Shown one piece after another: positions 20,384 through 29,616 of a stretch of 64,000 nucleotides of DNA. The stretch's first letter is position 1, and each line of letters starts with the position of its first letter. A model generated the notes under the pieces. It made no database searches. It was not told where the DNA came from and saw only the letters and a list, made by a program, of their open reading frames with translations. Source of the DNA: Streptomyces sp. Tu6071 (lineage in GTDB: Bacteria; Actinomycetota; Actinomycetes; Streptomycetales; Streptomycetaceae); the NCBI RefSeq assembly GCF_000213055.1, contig NZ_CM001165.1:4982945-5046944 (forward strand), given 5' to 3'. The translations under genes were made by a program, and so were the position numbers.

Positions 20384-20958
20384 CTGCTGACGTCGTAGAC
20401 ATTAGCACCCTGGTCGGCGGGGTGCGAAATCGATATCCGCACACCTGTCCGGGCTGCCCACAGCAGGACCTCCGGGCCCGGGAGCCAGGGGCGCGGGCCC
20501 TTGGGGGCGACGAGCCAGCGGTCCCGGGCCGCGCCGGGAAGCGGGCGTTCCAGGGGTGGCAGGCTCGCGAGGTCGCCGCGGCCGTGGCAGAGCAGGGGCG
20601 GGAGGGGATGGCGCGGGCTGCCGCCCCACTGCTCCCAGCGCAGCAGCGCGGCGAGGCGGTCGGCCGTGCCCGGGGCGGCGAGCAGGAGGAGGCGGTCGCC
20701 GCGCTCCGCGAGCGGGCCGCAGCCGGGGCCCTCGGCCCACAACCGCTCCACCATGCGGCGCCCGAAGAGCAGGGGTGCGCTGACGAGGTCGAAGACCGTG
20801 CCGCAGGGGAGGCGGAGCGGGGCGTGCGGGCGGGCGGCCCAGGTACGGAGCGTCGCCTCCGGGTCGGGGGTCGCGCCCGCGAGCCAGCGGGCCCCGCCCA
20901 GGTCCCGTACCGCCTCGCCCGTGATGCCGGGCCGCTCCTGCTGTGCGCTGCTCGTCAT
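20374..20958 (-). CDS. Prim-pol-like streptomycete protein
   Basis: A 194-aa protein resembling the N-terminal bifunctional primase/polymerase-like domain found as a short stand-alone protein beside tRNA-Lys in streptomycetes. Recognisable parts are GGARWLAGATPDPEATLRTW, LPCGTVFDLVSAPLLFGRRM, LLLLAAPGTADRL and the end ISISHPADQGANVYDVSRR. No catalytic DxD pair is evident, so an active polymerase is doubtful. The ATG at 20958 follows GGGGA. The 3' end overlaps the 5' end of tRNA-Lys by 10 nt on the same strand. Confidence 0.75.
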   Translation of the reverse strand: MTSSAQQERPGITGEAVRDLGGARWLAGATPDPEATLRTWAARPHAPLRLPCGTVFDLVSAPLLFGRRMVERLWAEGPGCGPLAERGDRLLLLAAPGTADRLAALLRWEQWGGSPRHPLPPLLCHGRGDLASLPPLERPLPGAARDRWLVAPKGPRPWLPGPEVLLWAARTGVRISISHPADQGANVYDVSRRR

Positions 20959-21133
20959 GTCCCCACGGTCACCCCGCCCGCCCCGGCGGCGGACGAGGTT
21001 CGCGGAAACGGGGACAAGACCGGCTGTACGGGCGTACCGTGCCCTGTCACTCGGCATATGCCCGGCACCCGTGCCCCCGCGGGCGGAGCCGATGGCCGAC
21101 CGGGGCCCCGGTGACCCGAGCCGCGCGGAGGCG

Positions 21134-21475
21134 TCAGTCCTCCTCCGGCTCCCCCTTGAGCAGATCCCGCCCGAACTCGATCATCTTCCGCGCGTAATCC
21201 TCGGTCCACTGCGCCCGCTCGCCGATCGACGCGGCCGTGAGACGGTCGAAACGGCGGGGGTCGGCGAGCTGCGCGGCGGCGATGGCCTGGTACTCGACCG
21301 CGCGGTCCGTGGCGGCGCGGAAGGCGTGGCTCAGCTCGGTCGCCCGGTCGAGCAGCCGGCGCGGGTCCTCGATCGCCTCCAGGTCGAAGAAGTGCTCGGG
21401 ATCGGCCGCCACCTCCCTCGGCTCGTGGAGCAGCGGCGCGGGACGCAGCCGCGGTCGCCGTTCGGGCTCCGCCAT
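21134..21475 (-). CDS. Small helical hypothetical protein (113 aa)
   Basis: An acidic/basic helical protein (EVAADPEHFFDLEAIEDPRR, LLDRATELSHAFRAATDRAV, then QWTEDYARKMIEFGRDLL). No known domain. GGAGGAAG sits 5 nt before the ATG at 21475, a strong start; the open frame upstream is low-complexity and not coding. It is a separate unit from the helicase operon, which reads the same way but ends at 21814. Confidence 0.7.
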   Translation of the reverse strand: MAEPERRPRLRPAPLLHEPREVAADPEHFFDLEAIEDPRRLLDRATELSHAFRAATDRAVEYQAIAAAQLADPRRFDRLTAASIGERAQWTEDYARKMIEFGRDLLKGEPEED

Positions 21476-21813
21476 AGAAACTTCCTCCATCGCACACGTG
21501 GGAGCGGCGCGGACGACCTCCGCACCACCCACTATTGTCCCCCGGCCCCGCAAGACCGGCCTTTGGCCTCCGCCCGGAACCAGCTCCCATCGGGCCCCAG
21601 GCCCGCCGAGCGCCAGGCCCGCCGAGCGCCAGGCCCGCCGAGCGCCAGGCCCACCGGCCCCACGCCCACCGAACCCCAGGCCCGCCGAGCCGCCGAGCCG
21701 CCACAGCCCGACGCCCGCCGAGCCGCCCGCAGCCCCACGCCCGCCTACCACCCGCACCCCCGCCTCCCCGACAGCCGCTCGCAGCCCACCCCCGCGGAGG
21801 CGAGCCGCCCCCG
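21476..21813. other. Intergenic with Pro-coding-like repeats
   Basis: No gene. It contains the 16-bp tandem repeat described separately and further GCCGAGCC repeats up to 21780. A small hairpin GGCCTTTGGCC lies near 21558. This is where the helicase operon's transcript should end. Confidence 0.45.
21601..21648. repeat. Three tandem copies of a 16-bp repeat
   Basis: GCCCGCCGAGCGCCAG is repeated exactly three times (21601, 21617, 21633), with a degenerate fourth half. The unit is not a multiple of three, so it is not a protein repeat. Confidence 0.7.
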
Positions 21814-23145
21814 TCACACCCCCACCCGATGTTCCTCCAACCGCGCGAGCACCGCGTGATGTGCCTCCCACCCGTCCGGAAACCGCAGCTCGACCCCCAG
21901 CCGCACCGGCTCCGTCGAAGGGTGCGCGTCGAGCAGTTCGGCGACCCCGGCCCGGCACACCACGAGGCACGCGTGCCGGTGCCGGGAGGCGAGCACGCAC
22001 AGGCGGCCCGTCTCCAGGTGGAAGTCCGTCGCGTCGGGACGCCCCGAGAGCGGGTGCAGGACGACGGTCACGTCGTACTCGCGGCCCTGGAGCCGGTTCG
22101 CCGTGTCCACGGTGACGTCCGTGACGTCGAGCGCCGCGAGCGCCTCCCGCACCGCCGCCGCCTGGTTGCGGTGCGCCGTGCCGACCGCGATGCGGGCCGC
22201 CGTGAGCGGCACCGCGTCCTCACCGGGCGAGACCGAGGTCCCCTCGCGGTCCAGGAGCCGCCGCACGAGGCGCGCGATCGCGCCCACGGCCTCCGGGTCG
22301 GTACGGGGCGTCAGCTTCGCGGGCAGTTCGAGCAGCCCCCAGCCGCCGCGCGCCGCCTCGTCGATCACGGCGTCGTACGAGGAGCCGTCGCCGGGCGCGG
22401 CGAAGCCGAGGCTCCGGTCGCCCGGACCCGTACCGCTGCGGAAGGGGGTGTACGGGTAGAAGGCGGCACTGACCAGCGGGGCGGCGGAGGCGGGCAGCCG
22501 CCAGGAGACCGGGAGGCGGTGCTGCGGGAGGTCCGGGTTGTGGGCGAGGAGGGCCGCGACGGCGGAGGCCGAGGGGTCGTGGGCGAGTCCCGCCCACTGG
22601 TCCGCGCCGACGAGCGCGAAGGGGTCGAGCTGCCCCGGGTCGCCGACGAAGAGGGCGCGCTCGAAGAGGCCCGCGACGGCGAGCAGCGCGTCCGAGCGCA
22701 TCTGGTACGCCTCGTCGACGATCGCGTGCGGCCAGGGCTCCACATCCCGCACGTGCGCCCACTTCGCCGCCGTCGACACGACGACGGGCAGCTCCGCGAG
22801 GTCCCCGGCCCGGCTCGACTTCACGACCTGCGGGTACGCGTCGAGCGCGGCGTCGTACGCGTCCTGGTCGCTGCTGTGCAGGCGCCCCACCGGCAGTTCG
22901 GGGTCCTTCGCGACGAGCCGCAGCACGAGGTCGTCGACCTGGGCGTTCGTCTGCGCCACGATCATCAGCCGCCGCCCGGCCGCGACGAGTTCGCGCGCGG
23001 CGCGCACGACGAGCGTCGACTTGCCCGCGCCCGGGGGCGAGTCCACGACGACACCCCGGTGCGTCCCGTGCAGCGTGTCCGCGAGGATCGCCTCCGTCGC
23101 GCGCGCCGCCTCGGCCCCGGGGTCGAAGGCCACGTCGTCCCTCAC
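21814..23145 (-). CDS. SF1 (DNA2/UPF1-like) helicase
   Basis: A 443-aa P-loop helicase. Walker A is SPPGAGKST (about residues 36-44), then AQTNAQVDDL (motif Ia), VDEAYQ (Walker B, 143-148), GDPGQLDP (motif III), SWRLP (IV), and near the end TANRLQGREYDVTVV (V) and VLASRHRHACLVV (VI). All signature motifs are present, in a shorter protein than RecD/UvrD enzymes. The GTG at 23145 overlaps the stop of the preceding gene (GTGA), so the two are translationally coupled. With the nuclease at 24734 it makes a nuclease-helicase set acting on DNA ends or foreign DNA (inferred). Confidence 0.85.
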   Translation of the reverse strand: MRDDVAFDPGAEAARATEAILADTLHGTHRGVVVDSPPGAGKSTLVVRAARELVAAGRRLMIVAQTNAQVDDLVLRLVAKDPELPVGRLHSSDQDAYDAALDAYPQVVKSSRAGDLAELPVVVSTAAKWAHVRDVEPWPHAIVDEAYQMRSDALLAVAGLFERALFVGDPGQLDPFALVGADQWAGLAHDPSASAVAALLAHNPDLPQHRLPVSWRLPASAAPLVSAAFYPYTPFRSGTGPGDRSLGFAAPGDGSSYDAVIDEAARGGWGLLELPAKLTPRTDPEAVGAIARLVRRLLDREGTSVSPGEDAVPLTAARIAVGTAHRNQAAAVREALAALDVTDVTVDTANRLQGREYDVTVVLHPLSGRPDATDFHLETGRLCVLASRHRHACLVVCRAGVAELLDAHPSTEPVRLGVELRFPDGWEAHHAVLARLEEHRVGV

Positions 23146-24734
23146 AGCACGTCCTCCTCGGTCACCGCGTCCGGCGCCTCGGGCACGGACACCTCGCCCG
23201 GCGGCCCCCCGTGCGTCCACGGCGTCGCCTCCGCGTCCGGGACGCCGGGCCCCGGCCGCTGATCGTGCGGGAAGAGCGTGAAGCACAGCGTCTCCCCGGC
23301 TTCCGGCACCGAGCCCGCGTCCGGCTCCGCGCCGCGCCCCATCCGGTCCCGCACGGTGAGCAGCAGCGCCCCGTCCTCCGTGCGGCCGGTGAAGTCGGCG
23401 GTCTGCGGTTTGCCGTCGAGCACCCGGAACACCGGTGTCCGCTCGGCGAGTTGCGGCAGGTCCTCGGTGCGGACGGTGAGCACGGGGCGGGGGCGGGGCC
23501 TGCGGCCCTCGGTGTACGTCAGCTCGACGGACTCGACGGTCCCGTGGAACGCCTCGCCCGCGAGGCGCCGTTCGGCCATGACGAGCGGGTCGTCGAGCGC
23601 CTCCTGCGCGTCGAGCCGCGCCTGCTCGCGCTCGCGCGCGGCGAGTTTGCGCGCGGCCGTCACCGCGTCGTCGCGGCGCGGCTGCGGCGGCTCGCCCGCG
23701 GCGAGGCGGTCGCGGTGGCTCGTGTACGAGAGCCGGTCGCGCGTCCAGCGCTCCCGCGCGTACGGGGCCTCGGGCAGCGTGCGGAGCAGGTCGAGACCGT
23801 GCCACACGGCGTCCCACGTGGGCCGGGTCGCGCGCACGACGAGCTGCCCGACCGCGTGCTCGGCCTCGTGCAGGGCGGCGAGGAGCGCGTCGGCGCGCTC
23901 GGGGTCCTCGGCGGCGGCGAAGCGGAGCCGGGCCGCGTCGTAGCGCTCGATCGCGGGGGCGAGGAGCCTGTTGTCGAAGGCGGGGTCGGTCGCGGGGCCC
24001 GCCGGGGGGTGCCGCAACTGCCCCTGTTCGTCGCGCTCCAGCTCGGCGGCGAGCGCGGCGGCGGCCCCGTCGCCGCCCTCCGGCGGGTCGAGCCAGCCGA
24101 GGAGCGCGCCGAGGTGCTGCTCCTCCATCCTGCTCTGCCCCGTCGCCCAGTGCCGCCCGAGCAGCCCCGTCATCGGCAGCAGCAGCGCCGAGCCCGGCAC
24201 CCGCGCCCGCTCCCCGAAGTGCGTGAGCCACCGCCCGAGCAGCGGGACCCGCGCGGGCGCCGGGTACGGCTCGTCCGGGTCCTGCTCGGCAGTCCGCCGG
24301 AAGCGCATCGAGCGCCCGAGCAGCCGCACGAACTCGACGCCCGCCGCACTCGGTACGAGCAACTGCGGTGCGTCCCGGCACAGTTCGGCCTCGACCGTGA
24401 CCTTCTTGCCGCTCTCCGGATCGGTCTCCTTGCGCTCGACCGTCTCGACGTCGGACGCGAACGACTCGACGTACGGGAGCACTTCGGCCGCGAGCGCCGC
24501 GAGGAAGCCGAAGCGCAGCTCGCGGTCGCGCGGCTGCGGCACGTACAGCAGCCGGGGGCGCTCGCGCTCGGTCCCGACGAGCGCGCCGAGCGGGGCGCCG
24601 GTCTCCCCCGCCGTGGTGAGCGGGACGAGGACGAGCGGACGCTCCGACAGATGCCGGTGCAGCCGGGTGGCGAGCGGCTGCGCGCGGCCCGCGCGCACCG
24701 CTTCGAGCCGGGCCAGGGTGGCGATGAGCGACAT
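23142..24734 (-). CDS. Uncharacterised middle protein of the nuclease-helicase operon
   Basis: A 530-aa protein that I do not recognise. It begins MSLIATLARLEAVRAGRAQPLA and has a helical middle rich in Arg and Glu (RLAAREREQARLDAQEALDD split, about 370-395). A beta-rich C-terminal part (GTVESVELTYTEG, VFRVLDGKPQTADF, TVRDRMGR) could be an OB- or SH3-like fold. No TM segment. The ATG at 24734 overlaps the upstream stop (TGATG), and the 3' end overlaps the helicase start by 4 nt. The tight coupling says the three proteins are needed together. A role as DNA-binding or bridging subunit is speculation. Confidence 0.75.
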   Translation of the reverse strand: MSLIATLARLEAVRAGRAQPLATRLHRHLSERPLVLVPLTTAGETGAPLGALVGTERERPRLLYVPQPRDRELRFGFLAALAAEVLPYVESFASDVETVERKETDPESGKKVTVEAELCRDAPQLLVPSAAGVEFVRLLGRSMRFRRTAEQDPDEPYPAPARVPLLGRWLTHFGERARVPGSALLLPMTGLLGRHWATGQSRMEEQHLGALLGWLDPPEGGDGAAAALAAELERDEQGQLRHPPAGPATDPAFDNRLLAPAIERYDAARLRFAAAEDPERADALLAALHEAEHAVGQLVVRATRPTWDAVWHGLDLLRTLPEAPYARERWTRDRLSYTSHRDRLAAGEPPQPRRDDAVTAARKLAAREREQARLDAQEALDDPLVMAERRLAGEAFHGTVESVELTYTEGRRPRPRPVLTVRTEDLPQLAERTPVFRVLDGKPQTADFTGRTEDGALLLTVRDRMGRGAEPDAGSVPEAGETLCFTLFPHDQRPGPGVPDAEATPWTHGGPPGEVSVPEAPDAVTEEDVL

Positions 24735-25954
24735 CAGGCGGCCTCCCCGGCACGGGCGTCGTCCGGCGCGGTACGGGCCCGGGGCGCCGCCCACGGGAGC
24801 GCGCCGCCCGTCCGCGTACCGCCCAGCGCCTCGCCGCGCAGCCGGTGCGCCCGCCGCAGCGCGGCGACCGCCGGGTCCGCCGGGTCGCCCGTCTCGCCGT
24901 GCGCCGCCGCGAGGACCGCGCCGACCGTCGCGAGCCCGCCCAGCTCGCCCCGTACCGCCCGCCCGAGCGCCGTCACCTCGTCGCCCGAGCGGGCCGAGGC
25001 GCGGCAGTGGAAGGCGAGTTCGCACGCGGAGAGGCACTCCGGGGCGTACGCGGCGGGCACGGCGGCGACCGCCGAACGCAACTCCTCGGCGGGCAGCGCC
25101 GGGTCCAGGACCGTGCCCTCGGGGAGCGCGGCGAGCAGGTCGGGGACGCGCGTGAGCCGCGTGAGCTGGCGGCGCGTGACGGAGAGCTGTTTGCGGACGT
25201 CGACGGGGGCGGCGGTGGGGAGGTTGGAGAAGTCGCGCGGGCAGACGAGCAGCACCCGGTCCCGCACGCGGGCCGTGGGAACCGCCTCCGCGAGCCCTTC
25301 GAGGGCCAGCACGTACACCGCCGACTGCCGGGCCGCCGCGCCCACCTTCGCCGGATCGGCCGCGCCGTCGATCATCGGGAAGGACTTGATCTCGACGACC
25401 GTCCACGTGCCGTCGGGGGCCACGACGACCGCGTCCGGCTCCAGGTACGCGGGCGAACCGGCCACGTCGAGCGCGAGCATCGGGTGGTCGAGCAGCGTCC
25501 ACGCCTCGCGCCCCGCCGCCTCGCGCAGCGCCTCGGCCGTCCGCCGCGTACGCGCCTCGGGGCCCCGCGCGGCGAGATCCGGTACGTGTCGGGAAGCGGG
25601 GGCCGGTGCGGGACCGCCGCCGAGCAGCGCGTGCGTGAGGCGCAGGAGTTCGGCACCGCCGTCCGCCTTGACGCGCGCCTCGAAGGCGTTGCCGCGCATG
25701 AACGCGAACTGGGACTGCCCGGCGTCGGAGGGCGCGCCGAGCGCGGTGGCGAGGGCGTTCTTGTCGATGCCCGCGCCGTCGAGCAGCGCGCGGCGGTCGC
25801 AGCCCGGGTTGGCGGCGAGCGCGGCGAGCGCGCGGGCGTCGAGCGGGCGTGGCGCCGTCCCGGGCCCGCGCAGCTCAGCGAGCCGCCGCCGGAGCCCCGC
25901 CGGGGCGCTCGGCAGCGAGCTGTCGCGGGGGTCGTTGCTGGGGTATTCGCTCAC
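24734..25954 (-). CDS. RecB/Cas4-like PD-(D/E)XK nuclease
   Basis: A 406-aa predicted nuclease. LEPDAVVVAPDG (Asp174) and TVVEIKSF (Glu188, Lys190) make the D...ExK core of RecB-type enzymes; AARQSAVYVLAL gives the downstream Gln/Tyr helix of the same group. A C-terminal CLSACELAFHC cluster recalls the Fe-S cysteines of Cas4/AddB nucleases. The GTG at 25954 (VSEYPSNDP) was chosen over 26002. Its 5' end overlaps the upstream PAP2 gene by 80 nt. It leads a three-gene operon with an unknown protein and an SF1 helicase. There is no CRISPR array or cas1 nearby. Confidence 0.8.
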   Translation of the reverse strand: MSEYPSNDPRDSSLPSAPAGLRRRLAELRGPGTAPRPLDARALAALAANPGCDRRALLDGAGIDKNALATALGAPSDAGQSQFAFMRGNAFEARVKADGGAELLRLTHALLGGGPAPAPASRHVPDLAARGPEARTRRTAEALREAAGREAWTLLDHPMLALDVAGSPAYLEPDAVVVAPDGTWTVVEIKSFPMIDGAADPAKVGAAARQSAVYVLALEGLAEAVPTARVRDRVLLVCPRDFSNLPTAAPVDVRKQLSVTRRQLTRLTRVPDLLAALPEGTVLDPALPAEELRSAVAAVPAAYAPECLSACELAFHCRASARSGDEVTALGRAVRGELGGLATVGAVLAAAHGETGDPADPAVAALRRAHRLRGEALGGTRTGGALPWAAPRARTAPDDARAGEAA

Positions 25955-27008
25955 CCGGCGAAGTCTCGCATCCCCCACTGACAACACCCTCACCGCCGAC
26001 ACCTTCGCCGGTCGCGCCGCCGCCCACGGCCACCGTGTACGCGGTCCCGCCCGCGAGCAGCACGGGACGCAGCCGCCGCGGCAGCCGGGGCCGCAGCCAC
26101 TCCCGTACCCGCGCCGCGCCGCGCAGCACCGGGCGGGTCAGGAGCGCGCCCGCGCCCATCACGGCGGCGCCCGCGAGCGCGTCGAGCAGGTAGTGGTTCG
26201 CCGTGCCCATCACGACGAGCGCCGTGATCGTCGGGTAGGCGATCCCCGCGGCCCGCATCCAGCGCGTGCGCGCGTGGCGCCACAGCAGGAATCCGCACCA
26301 CAGGGCCCAGCCGACGTGCAGGCTCGGCATCGCCGCGTACTGGTTCGTCATGCCCCCGAGGCCGCGCGGCGCGCTCGCCTCGCCACCCCACCAGCCCCAG
26401 TCGCTGAACTGCGCCATGGTGTCGACGAAGCCGTGCCCCGCCGCGAGCAGCCGGGGCGGGCAGGTGGGCAGGAACGTGAAGCCGATGAGGCCGATGAGCG
26501 TCGAGGTCATGAGCCAGGTGCGGGCCGCGCGGTAGACGGTGTGCCGGGCGCGGAAGAGCCAGATCAGCACGAGCGGGGTGACGAGGTAGTGCAGCGAGGC
26601 GTACCAGAAGTCGGCCGGGATGCCGAGCCAGGGCTCGCGGGTGAAGAGGCGGTTGAGCGGGTGTTCGAGGTTGATGTGGAGGAACTTCTCCAGGCGGAGT
26701 ATCGCGAGGCCGTGGCCTATCGCGTCCCGCACGTCGCCGCGGGCGAAGAGGCGGCCCGCCGAGTAGACCCCGTACAGAAGCGCGAGCAGGCATATCTCGC
26801 TCCACCAGCGCAGCCGCACGGGCCGCGCGGGGGCGGACGGCGGGGGCCCGGCGGGGGTGCGGGAGCCCGGGGGTGCCGCGGGGTCCGCCGGGACGGCGGG
26901 TATCGCGGGGTCCGTGGGTATCGCGGGGTCCGTGGGGGCGGGCGCTCCTTCCGGTTTCCTGCGTACAGGGCCGGGCCCGCGAGGGGCCTGGGCCTCGGTC
27001 TGCTGCAT
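25875..27008 (-). CDS. PAP2-superfamily membrane protein (inositol-phosphorylceramide-synthase-like)
   Basis: A 377-aa membrane protein with about six TM helices after a Pro/Ala-rich cytoplasmic N-terminus (1-65). The phosphatase-like signature is visible as [10 protein letters not shown] and [13 protein letters not shown], with the two catalytic His; the [12 protein letters not shown] segment is typical of AUR1/Ipt1-like PAP2 proteins. It should handle lipid-linked phosphate groups in the membrane. GAGGAG precedes the ATG at 27008. The last ~27 codons overlap the nuclease gene and look less conserved, so the original stop may have been lost. Confidence 0.85.
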   Translation of the reverse strand: MQQTEAQAPRGPGPVRRKPEGAPAPTDPAIPTDPAIPAVPADPAAPPGSRTPAGPPPSAPARPVRLRWWSEICLLALLYGVYSAGRLFARGDVRDAIGHGLAILRLEKFLHINLEHPLNRLFTREPWLGIPADFWYASLHYLVTPLVLIWLFRARHTVYRAARTWLMTSTLIGLIGFTFLPTCPPRLLAAGHGFVDTMAQFSDWGWWGGEASAPRGLGGMTNQYAAMPSLHVGWALWCGFLLWRHARTRWMRAAGIAYPTITALVVMGTANHYLLDALAGAAVMGAGALLTRPVLRGAARVREWLRPRLPRRLRPVLLAGGTAYTVAVGGGATGEGVGGEGVVSGGCETSPGERIPQQRPPRQLAAERPGGAPAAAR

Positions 27009-27348
27009 CCGCACGTTCTCCTCGCTCCGCCGCTTCCAGGCCGGGTGCCCGCGCCCGCCGCACCCAGACCTCGCTCCGGCGCGGCGGCCCACTTTACGTA
27101 CGGATGCGGCCTTGTGGCGGGGGTGGCCCCCGCCTCGTGCGATCCTCGCGTGTCACGTGGGCTTTCGGGGCGGTTCTCCCGGGGTTTCCCCGGAAAGGTC
27201 ACGCCGTCCGCGAAGAACACGGCCACACCGCCCAAGCGGGACGAACCCGCGCGGAGCGGGCGCCGGGGACTGCGCGATGATGGGGCGGCGCGCCGTCGAC
27301 CCGTACGTCCCGCGCCCCGTCCCGCACCCGTACAGGAGAGACCCCGCC

Positions 27349-27954
27349 ATGTCATCGTCGCCCGCCGCCCGCGTCCTGCTCGTCCGTCACGGGCAGACCG
27401 CCTGGTCCCGCTCCGGGCAGCACACGGGGCGCACCGACATCCCGCTGCTCGACGACGGCCGGCGGGACGCGGCGCTGCTCGGCAAGCGGCTGCGCGAGGA
27501 GCCCTTCGCCGGGCTCACGGACGCGGTGGTGCGGACCTCACCGCTCGCGCGGGCCGCCGAGACGTGCGAGGTCGCCGGGTTCGGCGGGCGCGCCGAGCCG
27601 TGGAACGCGCTCATGGAGTGGGACTACGGGGAGTACGAGGGACTGACCCCGGCCGAGATCCAGGAGCGCGAGCCCGGCTGGTTCCTGTGGCGTGACGGCG
27701 CGCCCGGCGGCGAGTCGGTCGCGGAGATGACGGAGCGCGTGGACTCGGTCGTGGAGTGGGCGCGGGCGGTGGGCGGCACGGTGGTGCTCTTCGCGCACGG
27801 GCACGTGCTGCGGGCGGTGTGCGCGCGGTGGCTGGACGAGCCGCTGGACTTCGGAGCCCGCATCCGGCTGGCACCCGCGTCGCTGTCGGTGCTGGACTGG
27901 GCGTACGGGCGCCCGGCGATCGACGTCTGGAACGATTCCGCCCACCTCTTTTGA
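27349..27954 (+). CDS. Histidine phosphatase family protein
   Basis: A 201-aa phosphoglycerate-mutase-like phosphatase. [10 protein letters not shown] carries the phospho-accepting His (residue 14), [12 protein letters not shown] the second Arg, [10 protein letters not shown] the acid and [15 protein letters not shown] the second His. The substrate is unknown; the family dephosphorylates small metabolites. AGGAGAG precedes the ATG at 27349. It is divergent from the PAP2 gene with a ~340-nt gap. Confidence 0.9.
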   Translation: MSSSPAARVLLVRHGQTAWSRSGQHTGRTDIPLLDDGRRDAALLGKRLREEPFAGLTDAVVRTSPLARAAETCEVAGFGGRAEPWNALMEWDYGEYEGLTPAEIQEREPGWFLWRDGAPGGESVAEMTERVDSVVEWARAVGGTVVLFAHGHVLRAVCARWLDEPLDFGARIRLAPASLSVLDWAYGRPAIDVWNDSAHLF

Positions 27955-27987
27955 TGGCGTCGGCTTCGCCTCCGGGAGCGCCGGTGC

Positions 27988-28059
27988 CGGTGTCGAGTCA
28001 CCCGACGTGCTCGGTCGCTCGTTCCTCGCGACCTGCGCACGACGGGCGCCTCGACACCG
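27988..28059. terminator. Long imperfect palindrome between convergent genes
   Basis: CGGTGTCGAG (27988-27997) and CTCGACACCG (28050-28059) are perfectly complementary. The interior also pairs in part (CCCGACGTGC with GCACGACGGG, GGTCGC with GCGACC). It lies between two convergent genes and can act as a terminator, or be a REP-like element. Confidence 0.55.
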
Positions 28060-28113
28060 TCGCGCTCCCTTCGGCTCGGCCGACGCTGCTCGGCCCTGCG
28101 GGCCTCGGGCAGC

Positions 28114-29616
28114 TCAGGCCGCCGCCAGGAAGCTCGCCACCTCTCCCTTCGCCCCGTACCGGGCCAGGCGTCCGCGCGTTGCCCGGAGCATGGCGTCGAC
28201 GCGGGAGGAGCGGACCTCGCGGTGGAGGAGGCGGAGGACGGCGCGGCCTGTCGTCGCCGCTTCCTCCGGGTGGTCGGCCGCGCTGAGGTTCTGGGCGAGT
28301 TCGGCGGTGTAGAGGGCCTGGTTGCGCGTCAGGTGCGGGGTGCGGCTCGCGGCGTGGGACGCGGCGCGGCGGGCGTGGGTGACGGCGCGGGGCCAGTCGC
28401 CGAGCGTGCTCCAGCACTGCGCTTCGAGCCAGTCCAGCTCCGCCTCGCTGTAGAAGCACAGCAGCCACTCGGGGTCGTCGGGCCCCGGCCCCTTCGCGTA
28501 CAGCCGGTGGGCACGCGCGAGCGCCTCCTCGCAGGCCGCCCGGTCCGCGAGTCCGGCGCGTCCACTCGCCTCGCGCAGCGCGAGCAGCGAGAGGAGGCGC
28601 GGCGCGGAGATCCGCCGCGCGGCCCGCGCCCCCGCCTGCGCCGCGCGCACCGCCTCGCGCGGGTGTCCCGCGTCGCGCGCGAGGAAGGCGGAGTTGCAGA
28701 AGGCGTGCGCCTCCAGGCCCGCGTCGTCCGCGAGGCGGGCCGCCGCGAGCGCTTCGCCGTAGTGCGAGCGGGCCTCGGCGTGGCGGCCCGAGTCGTGGGC
28801 GAGCCAGCCCACCGAGATGGACAGCTCGCCCGCCGCCGCGTGCAGCCTGTCGCTCGTGGACTGCCGCGCGGTGCCCGCGTCGAGGAACGCGTGGGCGCTG
28901 CGCAGCACTCCGGCCGCCTGCTCGAAGATCCGGCCCGCGCCGTGCCTGTCGTCGAGGCGCCTGATCTCGCGTACCGCGTCCTCGACGGCGGCGACCTCCC
29001 GCTCGCCCGCCCGCTGCCCCGGGATCACCGGGGTCCGCGGCGCGGCCGCCGCCGTCCCGCCCGTCCCGAGGAAACCGGTCGCGAGTGCGCCGGCCGCTGC
29101 CGCCCCTGAACCGATGAACGCGCGACGGTGCACGTCGCTCTCCTCGTCGTGTCGGTACGGCTCGCCGTCGTCGGGCGCGTACCGGTGCCCGGCCGGTCGC
29201 GGCGCGCCCGGTCGCGGCGGCGCGTACGGCGGTTGCTGCTCGGGGGGCGCGGGGCGTGCCGCTCCGCGTCCCCGTACCGTCTCGCGCGGAGCGAAACCGA
29301 GGTCACTGAGTGTGTGCCCGGGAAAGAGGTGCAGGAACACTCGTTCGTAGGCGTAATTCGGGCAGCGGATCTCGCCGGCCTCGACCCGCCCGATGTACCG
29401 CGCGTCGCACGAGACCGCCTCGCCGATCTCCCGTCCCGCCCGCCGCACCCGTGCCGCGAACTCCCCCGGCGAGAGCCGCCCGCGCAGGGCGCGGAAGGCG
29501 GCGTTGGGCCGTGGAACGCGCTGCCCCGGGGAGTCCGGGTGCTGTGGGGGCGAGGCGGCGCCCCGTTGTCCGGTGGGCTCCTGGGACGAAAGCGGCTGCG
29601 GTGCCGACGAGGTCAT
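28114..29616 (-). CDS. XRE/TPR regulator (NsdA-like)
   Basis: A 500-aa regulator: an XRE-type helix-turn-helix at about 40-100 (RLSPGEFAARVRRAGREIG, RYIGRVEAGEIRCPNY), a Pro-rich linker (110-160), a hydrophobic HRRAFIGSGAAAAGALATGF segment (about 163-183), then TPR-like helices to the end. The layout matches the streptomycete NsdA/NsdB-type proteins that repress differentiation or antibiotic genes. The hydrophobic segment with its RR looks like a Tat or TM stretch inside the protein, which is odd for a DNA-binding regulator. AAAGG precedes the ATG at 29616. It is divergent from the gene at 29909. Confidence 0.8.
   Translation of the reverse strand: MTSSAPQPLSSQEPTGQRGAASPPQHPDSPGQRVPRPNAAFRALRGRLSPGEFAARVRRAGREIGEAVSCDARYIGRVEAGEIRCPNYAYERVFLHLFPGHTLSDLGFAPRETVRGRGAARPAPPEQQPPYAPPRPGAPRPAGHRYAPDDGEPYRHDEESDVHRRAFIGSGAAAAGALATGFLGTGGTAAAAPRTPVIPGQRAGEREVAAVEDAVREIRRLDDRHGAGRIFEQAAGVLRSAHAFLDAGTARQSTSDRLHAAAGELSISVGWLAHDSGRHAEARSHYGEALAAARLADDAGLEAHAFCNSAFLARDAGHPREAVRAAQAGARAARRISAPRLLSLLALREASGRAGLADRAACEEALARAHRLYAKGPGPDDPEWLLCFYSEAELDWLEAQCWSTLGDWPRAVTHARRAASHAASRTPHLTRNQALYTAELAQNLSAADHPEEAATTGRAVLRLLHREVRSSRVDAMLRATRGRLARYGAKGEVASFLAAA

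Noticed and set aside
24734..25954. Type I/V CRISPR Cas4
   Set aside because: Only the nuclease fold and Cys resemble Cas4; there is no cas1, cas2 or array.
23211..27695. 1494-aa open frame on the plus strand
   Set aside because: It lies opposite the helicase operon and PAP2. In GC-rich DNA the antisense frame stays open. It has no domain and its composition is Arg/Ala/Gly only.
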